Below, piece after piece: positions 45,501 to 51,516 of a stretch of 64,000 bases of DNA. The notes below the pieces were generated by a model. It ran no database searches. It saw only the letters and a program-made list of their open reading frames with translations, and was not told the DNA's origin. A program made the position numbers and the translations under genes. How positions within the stretch are numbered: position 1 is the stretch's first letter; each line of letters starts with the position of its first letter. Origin of the DNA: UBA12170 sp964293475 (GTDB lineage: Bacteria > Bacteroidota > Bacteroidia > Bacteroidales > UBA12170); contig CAXYYJ010000025.1 of NCBI GenBank assembly GCA_964293475.1, positions 1-64,000 of the forward strand. The letters run 5' to 3'.

Positions 45501-46483
45501 GCGGTGCAGCCTTGAAAATTATGAACGGTAACATTTATTGTACCTGCGGTGGTATAAGGTGTTGAGTTAATACCCTGACTTCCATTATTCCAATATGCTG
45601 ATCCAAAGTCAGGGAAAGGATTTACTTTAAATACAATATCTTCACCAGGGCAAATCTGATAAGTGTTTTCGGCAACATTGTCTTCATCAAAGATGGTAAA
45701 ACTAGGTGCATTCAGAACCACAGCATAGGTTTCATAAGGTTGACTTGTGACTCCGTTGAGCGTAACACGAAGAATATAGTTTCCCGATTGATTGGCATTT
45801 GCTAAAGGAATTATTGGATTTTGTTGTGTTGAAGTGAATCCGTTGGGGCCCGTCCATGCATAAGTTGCACCAGTTACCGTTTGAGCAAAGAGCTGTAAAC
45901 TTTCACCATTACAAATGGGGCTGTTGTTGGTTGCCTGGGTATTGATAATTGTCTCATCTGTTTCACCTTCTCCACCAATTTTTTCAGCTGTGATGATACA
46001 AGGATTATTAGAATAATTGGTAATCATCAAGATATAATACTCACCAACTTCGCCGTCTGGAAGAAAAATAGTTTCTACTGAACTGGGTGAATAACTGCAA
46101 TCAACAATGGTTGAACCTGTTAATGCGGCAGTACATGGTGCATGTGGGTCGGCAAATGGACCCCAAAGAATAAAATCTATATCTTCACTTGGGGCACTCG
46201 ATAATCGAATAATAATGTCACCAGCCTCACTGATTCGCATATAATACCAGGCGGGATTAGGTTCGGAACCAAGACAACCATAATCTGGTCCTCCTTCACC
46301 GGTTCCACTGTTAACTCCCGCTGGGAAAGTTGCAGATGTTGAAGTGGAAAAGGGTTCTGAATCGATACAAATATCACCCTGTGAATACGAATTGGAAACT
46401 TGAAAAAGAAGAAGCAGCGACATACTAGTAAGTACGAACACTCTCTTCAACAAAAGTCTAAATTGATACTTTGCCCCCTGCAT
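33572..46483 (-). CDS. Giant PKD/Ig repeat surface protein with gliding-type (T9SS type B) C-terminus
   Basis: A 4303-aa secreted protein. A signal peptide covers 1-35 (cleavage near SNSYSQ). An N-terminal beta domain (~36-175) is followed by Ig-like modules (~180-690). From ~residue 560 to 1000 three Ig-like modules (each with NYCS/EFCSN-type starts and YYVRSE) alternate with PKD domains. Then PKD modules run head-to-tail to ~residue 4150. I count about 39 PKD-like units of ~85-90 aa by their WxWxFGDG core. A gliding-motility-associated C-terminal domain (~4211-4303: FFVPNAFSPNGNGLNETF, FTRWGKIVFETKDF, WNGKDESTG, PIGVYAYLI) directs T9SS export. Likely a cell-surface adhesin or matrix fibre. 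Two six-PKD blocks are visibly duplicated (see repeats). Confidence 0.92.
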   Translation of the reverse strand: MQGAKYQFRLLLKRVFVLTSMSLLLLFQVSNSYSQGDICIDSEPFSTSTSATFPAGVNSGTGEGGPDYGCLGSEPNPAWYYMRISEAGDIIIRLSSAPSEDIDFILWGPFADPHAPCTAALTGSTIVDCSYSPSSVETIFLPDGEVGEYYILMITNYSNNPCIITAEKIGGEGETDETIINTQATNNSPICNGESLQLFAQTVTGATYAWTGPNGFTSTQQNPIIPLANANQSGNYILRVTLNGVTSQPYETYAVVLNAPSFTIFDEDNVAENTYQICPGEDIVFKVNPFPDFGSAYWNNGSQGINSTPYTTAGTINVTVHNFQGCTATKSVTLQILNETPIAFNINNFCQAELSPILLNNKVTPTGGAFSGTGISLVSGSYYLNPAAITPGGNSTINYTYTDNNTCINNSSHIVTRYATPIVSYNITPAEVCVDAEPININQANPPGGTYTATGLSGTIFDPEIFGAGNFSIGYFFTDSHGCSNSATSSIKVNPLPYVTFAEVPPVCKWNGTGNPMITITQGSGNGATGTGIYGGQNINSLGKFNSSLAVGTYNVYYQFTDNNGCVDAANQQIEIIDGPQAPTTISVENNNYCSDSPPSQIILHCEGTSPNDTYKWYANNYLGSPIGTGKNLSVNAPSVTTTYYVRSETSCGFSTDKNITVTVKPSPVANFTPVNGCQGQEISFSDLSTIPAGGTISSRLWNFGDGATSTTQNINHPYSLPGNYSVTLTVNSNQGCSDTKVGNITINPAPQPPTSISVNTSSYCSNEKPSQITLTCTGGIADTYYWYANNLNGTNIGSSKTLTIASPNVTTKYYVRSESSLGCGNSSSLNTTVTVNQSPAALFNLSNQCQGVQTTILNSSTTPNPTNTTWSWDFGDGGVSSDKNPTHTFNNVGQTTIILNATTPAGCSDDYSKVIEIFDAPIPPGSISANISEFCSNNNPGVINLNCTGSDENYKWYQGAVGGSSIGSSNSIAVSAPTTTTEYFVRSESQNCGNSPALNLTIEVNPSPIASFSVSNICQGENISIINSSSDPENHITSFNWDFGNGVTSTDQTPSYSYTTYGQYEISLQVENNYGCDDTELHTVNIFDNPTAGFLTNDNCFGIETTFTNTSTAPVSDIITNIWTLNGNSYNDNNLNYTFPSEGSYDITLNVATEHGCSNTFNSLINVWPSPISNFDYNNPCHSNVVELTNLSIPSLGSTLGTYLWEFDNGFTSNQEALTYVYPSGGIYEITLTVTDVNGCSHQFSQPNVVVSPEFDVSIDNGIFCLNESGIFEGTPIPDWLPLDDYKWIFPTGTEIHNQDASFIFTEPGSHLVNLVGTLGECTAGKSVVVDVKELPISLFELNGLCINTLSSYTDLSTGDGLNITDWSWDLGNGQNSTLQNPVTQYNLPNEYTVSLSVKDENNCINTSSQSIIINPLPVVNFDPVAPYCEDEEISFQNQSTTNGISLLHSWSFGDGLLSTENSPNHIFTSAGNKTITLQATDQWNCVNSLSKDIYITPDFSLNINSIDICNNTPIDLHGEVIGNILVPENWTWDFYDGNPKSGQNVNYSFPVSGAVNVQLSADLNGCIEVLNQELLINPVPSSNFNYSEVVLYEEVNFTDISTINGPSPLIQWNWEFGDPMSGVDNFATIQNPNHTYDQVGTYQVQLQITDEKGCQNSILNEINVYALPVCDFNWGASCFGNSVQFSDLSSTIEGSITGWSWDFGDPGSPNNSSNTQNPAHTFSAPGNYMVSLTTFAHGSNTISKQVTIHENPISSFSASSPCEGGITVFSDNSQKGDGNIVSWQWNFGDGTISDIPNPNHTYSASGNYNTSLVVVDSYGCTDTEVKLNQVWDNPIANISTNRTCANNLTEFTDISLEGDASIVSWEWDFGDLSSGMDNSSSLQNPQHRFVSNGNYQINLHVIDSKGCENNNDFNLMISPSPNANFLATSLCFGETVNITDNSSTPNGTVTNWNWNLGDGTMSTETNPNHLYSAPGEKNIQLIVTDNLNCYDTLDKSLYITPEFTLNVDYFGLCTNTAANLSGEVVYPSMSPDSWSWLFEDGTTATGQNTVYTFTQGGNHLVELTANKNGCEEVHQQILSVNPCPTANFNYSLVSLDDTVQFIDVSTLNGGPAIMSWSWNFDDVMSGLENFSILQNPKHLFTHLGDFDVTLTVTDANGCSNAITKTLTVNPKPVAGFQWDLSCFGQPVQFEDTSTTSQGFITDWWWNFGDISSGAFNESTAQNPTHIFTAAGVYDVMLVVKAYGFDTIIQQVTIYDGATADFSFNNPCQGDPVNFIDESAIGDAPIESWFWDFADTTSSTDQNPSHVYHFSGNYLVDLTVTDTNGCSSTITKNVTIWQGPTAKFNYYSACVGSLTYFIDKSIADGASFVSWDWSFGDPTSGINNYSTEQNPGHEYTSPGSYEVILIVEDANGCVDSDTVNIIVEPSPVADFTFTSTCFGESITFTDQSFSAGQPIISWYWEFGDGTTSTSANPNHNYNAAGNYNVLLVVETAGGCSNEVVKTVSVFYQPTANFEWSGGIACANDTTHFIDMSIPTGNATINTWIWQFGDSQTSNEQNPSHFYQSPGTYAVNLLITDINGCQHSITKTVVVSEAPVSNFIFDNSSCDLVSFNSTGFDPNGLAITNWFWNFDDSGSGVNNLSSQQNPSHQYINGGTYNVMHIITNASGCTDTTYQVVLMSKPDAEFNYVTNCAGFPVNFTDQSTAQGDPVVSWSWNFSDGNTSTQQNPSHIFANGGSYFVSLSIITAGGCNSQIAHVVDVNSAPTSNFIHTNIHCTSDSIQFTDVSTGSSTILSWEWQFGDGTTSILEDPNHVFMLPGNYLVQLRVTDANGCYGDKNETLTIDQNPSANFNWDIINCDTTFFTDFTNANGTTLIAWAWQFDDVASGVENISFLQNPNHKFTTSSNYNVQLTVTNQHLCTDTLSRVVAYDAQPQPAFSFDTVCFGDSTHFIDITPTNFQTIQGWEWKFGDNVVSHQQNPVHKFLLPGTYNVTLKILNTNFCEDSIVSQVLVRELPIASFSPDSSCFGSSVNFVDESNSNANSIDAWSWDFGDGASATLSNPSHTYATPGTYQVNLNVENNFSCSNTTTKPHYVNALPVVDFSFTNGCLGTITQFSSQATSYLGIETWFWDFDNGSTSNASNPNYTYESAGTYNVKLIVTDFFGCSDSITHPVEVYESPVAAFEALAVCVGDSTQFTNQTIPAGTVWNWSFGDGTTSMLSNPSHLYDNAGTYSVLLEVEDAAGCSSSVVQEVMVNPLPIVSFSWNYTACAGDTVFFNDLSQAIGTDIIGWNWDFGDGTSAILSNPSHVYAETGDTTYNVNLTILTETGCVRSLTQVINITGAPIAAFSFANTTNNGPCVGNQFIFTDESTSQSGNVQEWLWDFGDGTSAMLGDPLHYFSNAGTFAVSLTVTNTTGCQKTVVQDVVVIPLPDIDFNYNSVCLNDTTHFNDSDFVNALSVEEWTYSFGDGASATISNPSHRYINSGNFTVTLQITDTNMCRNQVMHEVLVYELPTVNFTFDTACLFIPSHFTDLSQSTDHELANWNWSFGDGGSALLTNPEYIYPNFGLYTVKLIVSDEWGCTDSLQKLVEVYEPPIAHFTHNDSACAPGLVYFYDSSYHNQGLFINQLLWSIDDFVTNVQNPQYTFPNTNFNYPVSLLVTDEHGCSDTINRTLYIAPELEISFSADTVCAGLETMLVAYSTKPAGAEVQQWTWYFDDGSPQLTTTHDTIYHQFSNDGVYRVELQGKQLGTTCIANARKNVKVWNQPSANFSTEPASCADSTVFQNESLNGEGQFSQFIWYFGDGTSTTIYNPQNPNIKHLYPPYLNSFQASLSVTNEFGCKDSISHIVQRYPCIFVNFESDTNLYCQSKLAVFIDSSIVDETATLVSRFWDFGDGSSFSFDSTIDTVTHFYNQSGTFIITYILTFDVGDNQLSDTARKTITVYPTPLADMELQNVCDGEDALLVSNTNANNSIIQSWTWNFGDGQDTTIFSNEVNNTVYHQFPQNGTYEIQLMAITDLGCRDTAFNQITVHPVPQISFISNNNALCGQGQIILTDTSKIEAGTIVKRAWDFGDRNTAMSTYDTISHIYTRRNLDSDAAEFFTVTLTTTSDSSCISTDSIPQMIAIYALPRVEFTVSPDSVSILDIHQLQLLNNTENGFYYEWLLNDTLLYSDSFEPNVWQDIQDTGFFQIQLLAQSVDGCFDSKSSSFKVYPVPRFFVPNAFSPNGNGLNETFGPVGKYFEEKSYTMKIFTRWGKIVFETKDFYKQWNGKDESTGEMQPIGVYAYLIEITDLDGNVEVIKGFVTLML
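38972..40483 (-). repeat. Six-PKD super-repeat, copy B (inside the giant gene)
   Basis: About 504 aa beginning TPEFTLNVDYFGLCTNTAAN. Its six PKD modules match, in order, those of copy A: the atypical first module (W-W-LFEDG), then a 'DDVMSGLENFSILQNP' module, then 'GDISSGAFNESTAQNP' with the odd FDTIIQQVTIY linker, and three more. Boundaries are approximate. Confidence 0.7.
40484..41995 (-). repeat. Six-PKD super-repeat, copy A (inside the giant gene)
   Basis: About 504 aa beginning TPDFSLNINSIDICNNTPID. Module order is: atypical FYDG module; 'GDPMSGVDNFATIQNP'; 'GDPGSPNNSSNTQNP' with the linker SNTISKQVTIH; 'GDGTISDIPNP'; 'GDLSSGMDNSSSLQNP'; 'GDGTMSTETNP'. The order and insert pattern are repeated in copy B directly downstream, with the same block length of ~1512 bp. 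Confidence 0.7.
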
Positions 46484-47262
46484 TTGTTGAGATTTGGAGA
46501 ATTAATGTTGTTTGTGGGTGCTAAAATAATAAATTCCTGTAAGTTACAATATATTTATTTCTTATCTTGTTGTATTTATTACTATTTTTTTAATTTTATT
46601 TTAATTTTTTGATTTGTTTACTTTATTATCAGACATATAGCAAATTTTAATAATTGGACTATTTTCGTAATTTGGGAAACAAAAAATCATAAAAATTATT
46701 TATTATTCAGAAATACAATTAATTATATTGATTATAGTATTGTTTGTGGAAGGGTCAAGAGCCTCAATAGAGATGATTTTTTTTCGAAATTTTAAATAAT
46801 AAACTTACCAATTGCAGTATGTAATTTCTCAATGGATTCCCAAAAACCGCTATCCCATTTTAACAGGCAAACAGCTTCCGCGATAAAATTAAAACAAATG
46901 TAAGAATTTTTGTAGATGGGTTTTCAGATATATAGGATTAATCTGCAACGGGGCACTGAAGGCATTTCTCTGACTGATGCAGACTGTTGAGAGAGCTTGA
47001 CCGATGAACTTGCAAGCAAATAATATTCTAATTTATGATTTAAGTTTTATAACTATTTTTGCAATATTCTTTTGTTGCATAAAGTAAACGGATACTAATT
47101 GTCACGGGTGGCAAGGTATTCAATTTCAAATTGTTAAGAAAAGGCGGCGAAAAAAGAAAAAAAGTTAAAATGGCTAATAGTCTTTGTGATTATTTTGTGG
47201 AGATAAGACAATTACAAGTGTTATTAAACTATACAGATTCTAAAATCGAAAAATCAGGAATT
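46484..47262 (+). other. 779-bp intergenic region between the giant gene and hicB
   Basis: Very AT-rich. It should hold the promoter of the giant gene (a minus-strand TTG-N18-TATTTTAG is a near match ~40-70 bp before its start). A TATTTTTG box at 47054-47061 points towards hicB. An in-frame extension of hicB back to ATG 47170 or further shows no recognisable protein. Nothing else was supportable. Confidence 0.5.
47054..47061 (+). promoter_or_regulatory. Candidate -7 box upstream of hicB
   Basis: TATTTTTG matches TAnnTTTG about 200 bp before the hicB ATG. No TTG at -33. Weak. Confidence 0.3.
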
Positions 47263-47496
47263 ATGAAACAATATACTTACAGGATTTTACTGAACAAGGA
47301 ACCAGAAGGTGGTTATACTGTTACAGTACCTACTTTGCCTAGTTGTGTAACATATGGTGATTCAATTGATGAAGCTATTTCTATGGCAAAAGAGGCGATA
47401 GGGCTATATATCGAAAGCCTCGTTGCCCACAATGAACCAATACCCGATGAATCGAACACGCTTGAATATGCCATCACTCTTGAAGCGGCAGTTTGA
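47263..47496 (+). CDS. hicB: HicB-family antitoxin (orphan)
   Basis: A 77-aa protein starting MKQYTYRILLNKEPEGGYTV, then TVPTLPSCVTYGDSIDEAI and AKEAIGLYIESLVAHNEPIP. This is the HicB/UPF0150 partial RNase H fold that neutralises the HicA mRNA interferase. No separate C-terminal DNA-binding domain is present, as in the short HicB forms. The ATG 47263 gives the family length. An in-frame extension upstream has no match. Its partner toxin gene should follow directly, but only a short HicA-like stub is found (47493-47555), so the antitoxin appears to be orphaned. Confidence 0.85.
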   Translation: MKQYTYRILLNKEPEGGYTVTVPTLPSCVTYGDSIDEAISMAKEAIGLYIESLVAHNEPIPDESNTLEYAITLEAAV

Positions 47497-47555
47497 GCAA
47501 TATTCCATCATTAACCCCAAAAGATTTAGCAGGAATCGAAAAAAATGAATTGTAA
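47493..47555 (+). pseudogene. Truncated HicA toxin remnant
   Basis: A TTG overlapping the hicB stop codon opens a 20-codon frame reading (M)SNIPSLTPKDLAGIEKNEL before TAA. The S-x-I-P-S-L-T-P-K start is the typical HicA N-terminus ('IPSLTPKxVIxxLEKNGF'). The dsRBD-like core with the catalytic GSH motif is absent, and I see no continuation in other frames up to the tetR promoter. Most likely a deleted toxin. Confidence 0.6.
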
Positions 47556-47629
47556 TCAAACTTCACCCCCTCAATTTTTATAATCCCTACCTGCAAAAAA
47601 TAAATTTTCAATTTTTTTTTCAAAAAGAC

Positions 47630-47661
47630 TTGACTTTTCCATTTTATTGAACCTATATTTG
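47630..47661 (+). promoter_or_regulatory. Promoter for the TetR-efflux operon
   Basis: TTG at 47630-47632, 21-bp spacer, TATATTTG at 47654-47661. The tetR ATG at 47718 is 56 bp downstream. The leader (AACCAGTTTAACC...) has no clear palindrome, so the TetR operator is not identified. Confidence 0.6.
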
Positions 47662-47717
47662 CCAACCAGTTTAACCAAATGGATAAAGTGATTGGATAAA
47701 CCATTAAGTTAGTTATT

Positions 47718-48347
47718 ATGATCGAAAAACAAGATTCGAATACCGAGGAGAAAATAATTTTAGCGGCCGAGAAAGTATTTATCGAAAACGGAATGGCCGG
47801 CGCCCGTATGCAGCAAATAGCCGATGAAGCCGGAATCAACAAGGCTCTGCTTCATTACTATTACCGAAGCAAAGAAAAACTATTCGATATAGTATTTAAA
47901 ACCGCCATTAAAATGCTGGTGCCCAATTTGGTGAACGCCTATAAAAGCGGCGATGGTGATTTTTTTACCCGCCTGCGGAAATTTATCGACAGCTATATCA
48001 CCATTATTGAGAAGAACCCTCATATTCCAGCTTTTGTAATTCATGAGGTGAATCACAGGCCCGATCAACTCACCAATATGCTTGCGGAGCTCAATGTAGA
48101 TATATCGTTCATTATTAATGATATAAATGCAGCCATCGATGCCGGAGATATGCGTCCCATCAATCCATATGATTTAATGATAAATGTGATTTCGCTCACT
48201 ATTTTTCCCGTGGTGGCCCGTCCCATGATTAAGGGCATCATTTTTAAGGGCGATAAAAAAGGCTATAAGGAATTTATGAAGCACCGCCGAAATGTGGTGG
48301 CCGATTTTATCATCAACAGCATAAAATTAGAGAAAAGTCAACAATAG
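47718..48347 (+). CDS. TetR/AcrR-family transcriptional regulator
   Basis: A 209-aa regulator. The N-terminal helix-turn-helix is clear (residues ~10-55): IILAAEKVFIENGMAGARMQ, IADEAGINKALLHYYYRSKE, KLFDIVF. The C-terminal two-thirds would bind an inducer and dimerise. It is the first gene of an efflux operon (TolC, HlyD, two ABC ATPases, two permeases), so it probably represses this operon and responds to an exported compound. Confidence 0.9.
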   Translation: MIEKQDSNTEEKIILAAEKVFIENGMAGARMQQIADEAGINKALLHYYYRSKEKLFDIVFKTAIKMLVPNLVNAYKSGDGDFFTRLRKFIDSYITIIEKNPHIPAFVIHEVNHRPDQLTNMLAELNVDISFIINDINAAIDAGDMRPINPYDLMINVISLTIFPVVARPMIKGIIFKGDKKGYKEFMKHRRNVVADFIINSIKLEKSQQ

Positions 48348-48384
48348 TTTTAACTGAAAAGAATAGAAAATAAACAATAATTAT

Positions 48385-49644
48385 ATGAAGAACAAACTTT
48401 TAACATTGGGGCTCATTTGGCTGACTACGGTTGGAATGGCTCAAAAAACAGTGTATCTCGACGAATGCTTTCAAATGGCCATGAGTCATCATCCGCTGAT
48501 GGTGCAAAAATCGCTGGCCGCTGAAAAATCGGACCTGCAAATGAGCAATTACGAGAAAGAGCTCTATCCTTCGCTCAGCCTTCAGGCCAAAGCTACCTAT
48601 CAAAGCGAATCTATCAGCCTCCCCATCGAAATTCCCATGATAGAAATCCCCGAATTGAGCAAGGATCAGTACAAGGTTACCTTAGATGTGTACCAGCCCA
48701 TTTATCGCGGGGGGATTTTTCAAAAGCAAAAAATGCTCGAATCGCAGCAGCAAATTCTCGATCAGCTAAATGTGGATAAGACTGTATATCAGGTAAAAAG
48801 CGATGTAAAGAGTCTATTTATCGCTGTGGTGCTTCTCGATGAACAAACACAGGTGATTAAAAGCTATCAGAATCGTCTGCAAGCCAAATGGGATGAGTTA
48901 AAAGCAGCAGTGGACGAAGGTGCAGCTTTAGCAACAGCCCTCGACAGGCTTCGGGTAGAGATGATTAAATCAGATCAGCAATTGGAAGAGATTCAGATTC
49001 AGCGGAAAGCCTATTTGTCTAATTTGCAATTGCTTACCGGAGCCGATTTTTCGGGCGAAATTGTGTTAACAGTAAAAAGCCCTGAAATCGACGACACCAA
49101 ACAAAAGCGACTGGAATACGATTTTATGACTGCCACTCAGCAAAAGCTGGAGCTCTCGGAAAATCTTATCGATGCTCAGAAACTCCCCAGACTAACGGCC
49201 TTTGCGCAAGGCGGATATGGCCGTCCGGGGTTAAACTATCTCACCAACGATTTTGTGGGATATTGGATTGTGGGTGTGCAGCTCAACTGGAAAATTATCA
49301 ATTGGAATCAGTTCAACAACCAAAAGAAAATGAACGATATACTCATTAGCTCTGTGGAGGCCGATAAAGTGAATTTTGAGCGCAATGTGGAACTGGCCCT
49401 GAGCAGGATGCGGGCAGATATTGAAAAATGGAATGCTCTGCTTTTGCGCGACCCACAACTCATTTCGCTGCGAAAAAGCGTGGCCGAAAACGCTGGTCAT
49501 GAACTCAATCAGGGTATCATTACCACATCGGCCTGGGTAGATGAGCTTCAGCAGCTAACCCAAGCGGAAATTGATATGAAAATACATGAAATTCAACTCA
49601 TTAACAGCAAATTAGATTATTTAAACATTCAAGGAAAATTATAA
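48385..49644 (+). CDS. TolC-family outer-membrane efflux protein
   Basis: A 419-aa outer-membrane channel with a signal peptide (1-19, MAQ cleavage). The mature part has long heptad-rich helices in two similar halves, for example KSLAAEKSDLQMSNYEKEL and DVKSLFIAVVLLDEQTQVIK, then LIDAQKLPRLTAFAQGGYG and VELALSRMRADIEKWNALLL. It forms the trimeric exit duct for the adjacent HlyD-ABC pump. Length is slightly short of the usual 440-480 aa. It is 37 bp after tetR and 3 bp before hlyD. Confidence 0.88.
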   Translation: MKNKLLTLGLIWLTTVGMAQKTVYLDECFQMAMSHHPLMVQKSLAAEKSDLQMSNYEKELYPSLSLQAKATYQSESISLPIEIPMIEIPELSKDQYKVTLDVYQPIYRGGIFQKQKMLESQQQILDQLNVDKTVYQVKSDVKSLFIAVVLLDEQTQVIKSYQNRLQAKWDELKAAVDEGAALATALDRLRVEMIKSDQQLEEIQIQRKAYLSNLQLLTGADFSGEIVLTVKSPEIDDTKQKRLEYDFMTATQQKLELSENLIDAQKLPRLTAFAQGGYGRPGLNYLTNDFVGYWIVGVQLNWKIINWNQFNNQKKMNDILISSVEADKVNFERNVELALSRMRADIEKWNALLLRDPQLISLRKSVAENAGHELNQGIITTSAWVDELQQLTQAEIDMKIHEIQLINSKLDYLNIQGKL

Positions 49645-49647
49645 GTT

Positions 49648-50553
49648 ATGAAAGCAATAAAACATCAAAAAAGCATGATAGCCGTTGTGGTAGCGGCCCT
49701 GGGTCTGGGCTTGATGTCCTGTGGCTCGCAGGATAAAAAATCCGATGCCTACGGAAATTTCGAACTCGATAAAACCATTATATCCGCTGAAGCTCAGGGA
49801 CGTATCCTGTTCTTAAATGTGGATGAAGGTCAACAGCTCAAGGCCGGCGATATCCTCGGACAAATCGACACAGTTGCTTTTTATTACCAGAAAAAGCAGC
49901 TTTTTGCTCAGCAGGAATTGGCCACAGCATCTTTACCCGATATCGATGCTCAAAATGCCGTTCAAAAACAACAAGAAACCAATATTCTGGTGAACAAGGA
50001 ACGCACCGAAAAACTGTTTCAGAAAAAAGCTGCAACGCAAAAGCAGGTGGACGATATAGAAGCCAGTCTCAGTTTAACCCACGCGCAAATGAAAGCTATT
50101 ACCGTGAAAAAAAATCAGGTATTTGAGCAGGTGAAATCCATTCAGGCTCAAATCGATAATATTGATTATCAGATTACTAAATGTGTGATTGTGAGCCCGG
50201 TTGATGGGAAAGTGCTGAATAAGCTCAGTCGCACCGGCGAGATGGCTGCACCCGGAAAACCGCTTTTTACCATGGCGGCTTTAGACGACATCCGACTCAA
50301 GATTTATGTGAGTGGAAATCAGTTGCCCCACGTGAAAATAGGACAGGAGGTTGATGTGCTTATTGATAATGATACCGAAACCAATACCACCCTTTCGGGG
50401 GAAGTAGTTTGGATTTCGGAACAGGCCGAATTCACCCCCAAGACGGTTCAAACCAAAGAAGAACGCGTAAATCTGGTTTACGCCGTGAAAGTGAAATGCC
50501 CCAACGATGGCTCTTTGAAAGCAGGGATGCCCGCCGAAGTTAATTTTAAATAA
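49648..50553 (+). CDS. HlyD/MFP-family periplasmic adaptor lipoprotein
   Basis: A 301-aa membrane fusion protein. The N-terminus is a lipoprotein signal with lipobox GLMSC (Cys ~25). The lipoyl/barrel-sandwich half-motifs read ISAEAQGRILFLNVDEGQQL and IVSPVDGKVLNKLSRTGEM, and they flank a coiled-coil hairpin (~75-175). A beta-barrel segment follows (IYVSGNQLPHVKIGQEVDVL). It links the ABC permeases to the TolC-like channel. The gene is 3 bp from tolC, and the order matches YbhG-YbhFSR-type exporters. Confidence 0.88.
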   Translation: MKAIKHQKSMIAVVVAALGLGLMSCGSQDKKSDAYGNFELDKTIISAEAQGRILFLNVDEGQQLKAGDILGQIDTVAFYYQKKQLFAQQELATASLPDIDAQNAVQKQQETNILVNKERTEKLFQKKAATQKQVDDIEASLSLTHAQMKAITVKKNQVFEQVKSIQAQIDNIDYQITKCVIVSPVDGKVLNKLSRTGEMAAPGKPLFTMAALDDIRLKIYVSGNQLPHVKIGQEVDVLIDNDTETNTTLSGEVVWISEQAEFTPKTVQTKEERVNLVYAVKVKCPNDGSLKAGMPAEVNFK

Positions 50554-50595
50554 ACCACTGATTACGAATAATATAATCACTAAAAAAAGACTGCC

Positions 50596-51516
50596 ATGCC
50601 GGCTATAAGAATAGAAGATGTAAGTAAGCGATATGAACAGACTCAGGCTCTGAATCACATTAAATTTGATGTGAATGAAAACGAGTTGTTTGGATTGATT
50701 GGTCCCGACGGAGCAGGAAAAACCACGTTGTTCAGGATTCTGGCCAGTTTGATTCTTGCCGATTCGGGGTCGGGAACCCTCGATGGGTTGGATGTGGTGA
50801 AAGACTATAAGAAGCTTAGAACCATTCTCGGTTATATGCCCGGTCGTTTTTCCCTGTATCAGGATTTAACAGTGGAAGAGAATCTGCGATTTTTTGCGGG
50901 AATTTTCAATACCACCATTCAGGAGAACTACCACCTGATAAAAGATATTTACATTCAGATTGAGCCCTTTAAAAATCGCAAGGCGGGAGCTCTTTCGGGG
51001 GGGATGAAACAAAAGCTGGCCCTAAGTTGTGCATTGATTCATAAGCCGCGGATTCTTTTGCTCGACGAGCCCACCACCGGAGTTGATGCGGTTTCGCGCA
51101 TTGAGTTCTGGGAAATGCTCGACAAGCTCAAATTGCAGGGAATCACCATTTTTGTGAGCACTCCTTATATGGACGAAGCAGCACGTTGCGACAGAATCGC
51201 CTTGATTCAAAATGGCGAAATAATGCAAATTGCCAAACCCGCCGAAGTGGTGCAATCCTATGGAAATCATCTGTATGGGGTTAAAAGCAAGGACATGTAC
51301 GGTCTTGTTCAGACGCTGCGAAACTATCCGGCTTGCCACTCAGCCTATCTTTTTGGCGAGTGGGTGCATTTGTCCACGCTAAAGAAGCTCGATGAACAGG
51401 ATTTGCAGACCTTTCTCCACCGTCACCATTTTCAGGATTATAGTGTAAAACCCATTCAGGCGCACATAGAAGATAGTTTTATGGAGCTTATGAATCAACA
51501 AGTAAATCAGCAATAA
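50596..51516 (+). CDS. ABC transporter ATP-binding protein (first half of a YbhF-like pair)
   Basis: A 306-aa ABC ATPase. Walker A GPDGAGKTTLF, Q-loop GYMPGRFSLYQ, signature LSGGMKQKLAL, Walker B RILLLDEPTTGVD, and a switch region with STPYMDEA (Thr/Pro in place of the canonical THYMDEA His; note that here the H-loop reads S-T-P-Y). The missing switch histidine suggests this subunit has one weakened catalytic site. It overlaps the next ATPase gene by 1 bp (TAATG). The two proteins together correspond to the two halves of YbhF. Confidence 0.9.
   Translation: MPAIRIEDVSKRYEQTQALNHIKFDVNENELFGLIGPDGAGKTTLFRILASLILADSGSGTLDGLDVVKDYKKLRTILGYMPGRFSLYQDLTVEENLRFFAGIFNTTIQENYHLIKDIYIQIEPFKNRKAGALSGGMKQKLALSCALIHKPRILLLDEPTTGVDAVSRIEFWEMLDKLKLQGITIFVSTPYMDEAARCDRIALIQNGEIMQIAKPAEVVQSYGNHLYGVKSKDMYGLVQTLRNYPACHSAYLFGEWVHLSTLKKLDEQDLQTFLHRHHFQDYSVKPIQAHIEDSFMELMNQQVNQQ

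Noticed and set aside
33572..46483. Regularly spaced near-identical short strings (complement of W-D-F-G-D-G codons) resembling a CRISPR-like repeat pattern
   Set aside because: Spacing is ~260 bp, the repeats are degenerate and the whole stretch is one open frame. They are PKD domain cores.
47474..47842. Minus-strand 122-codon frame across the hicB end and tetR start
   Set aside because: It is antisense to the tetR helix-turn-helix region. The TTG-N21-TATATTTG promoter supports the plus-strand gene.
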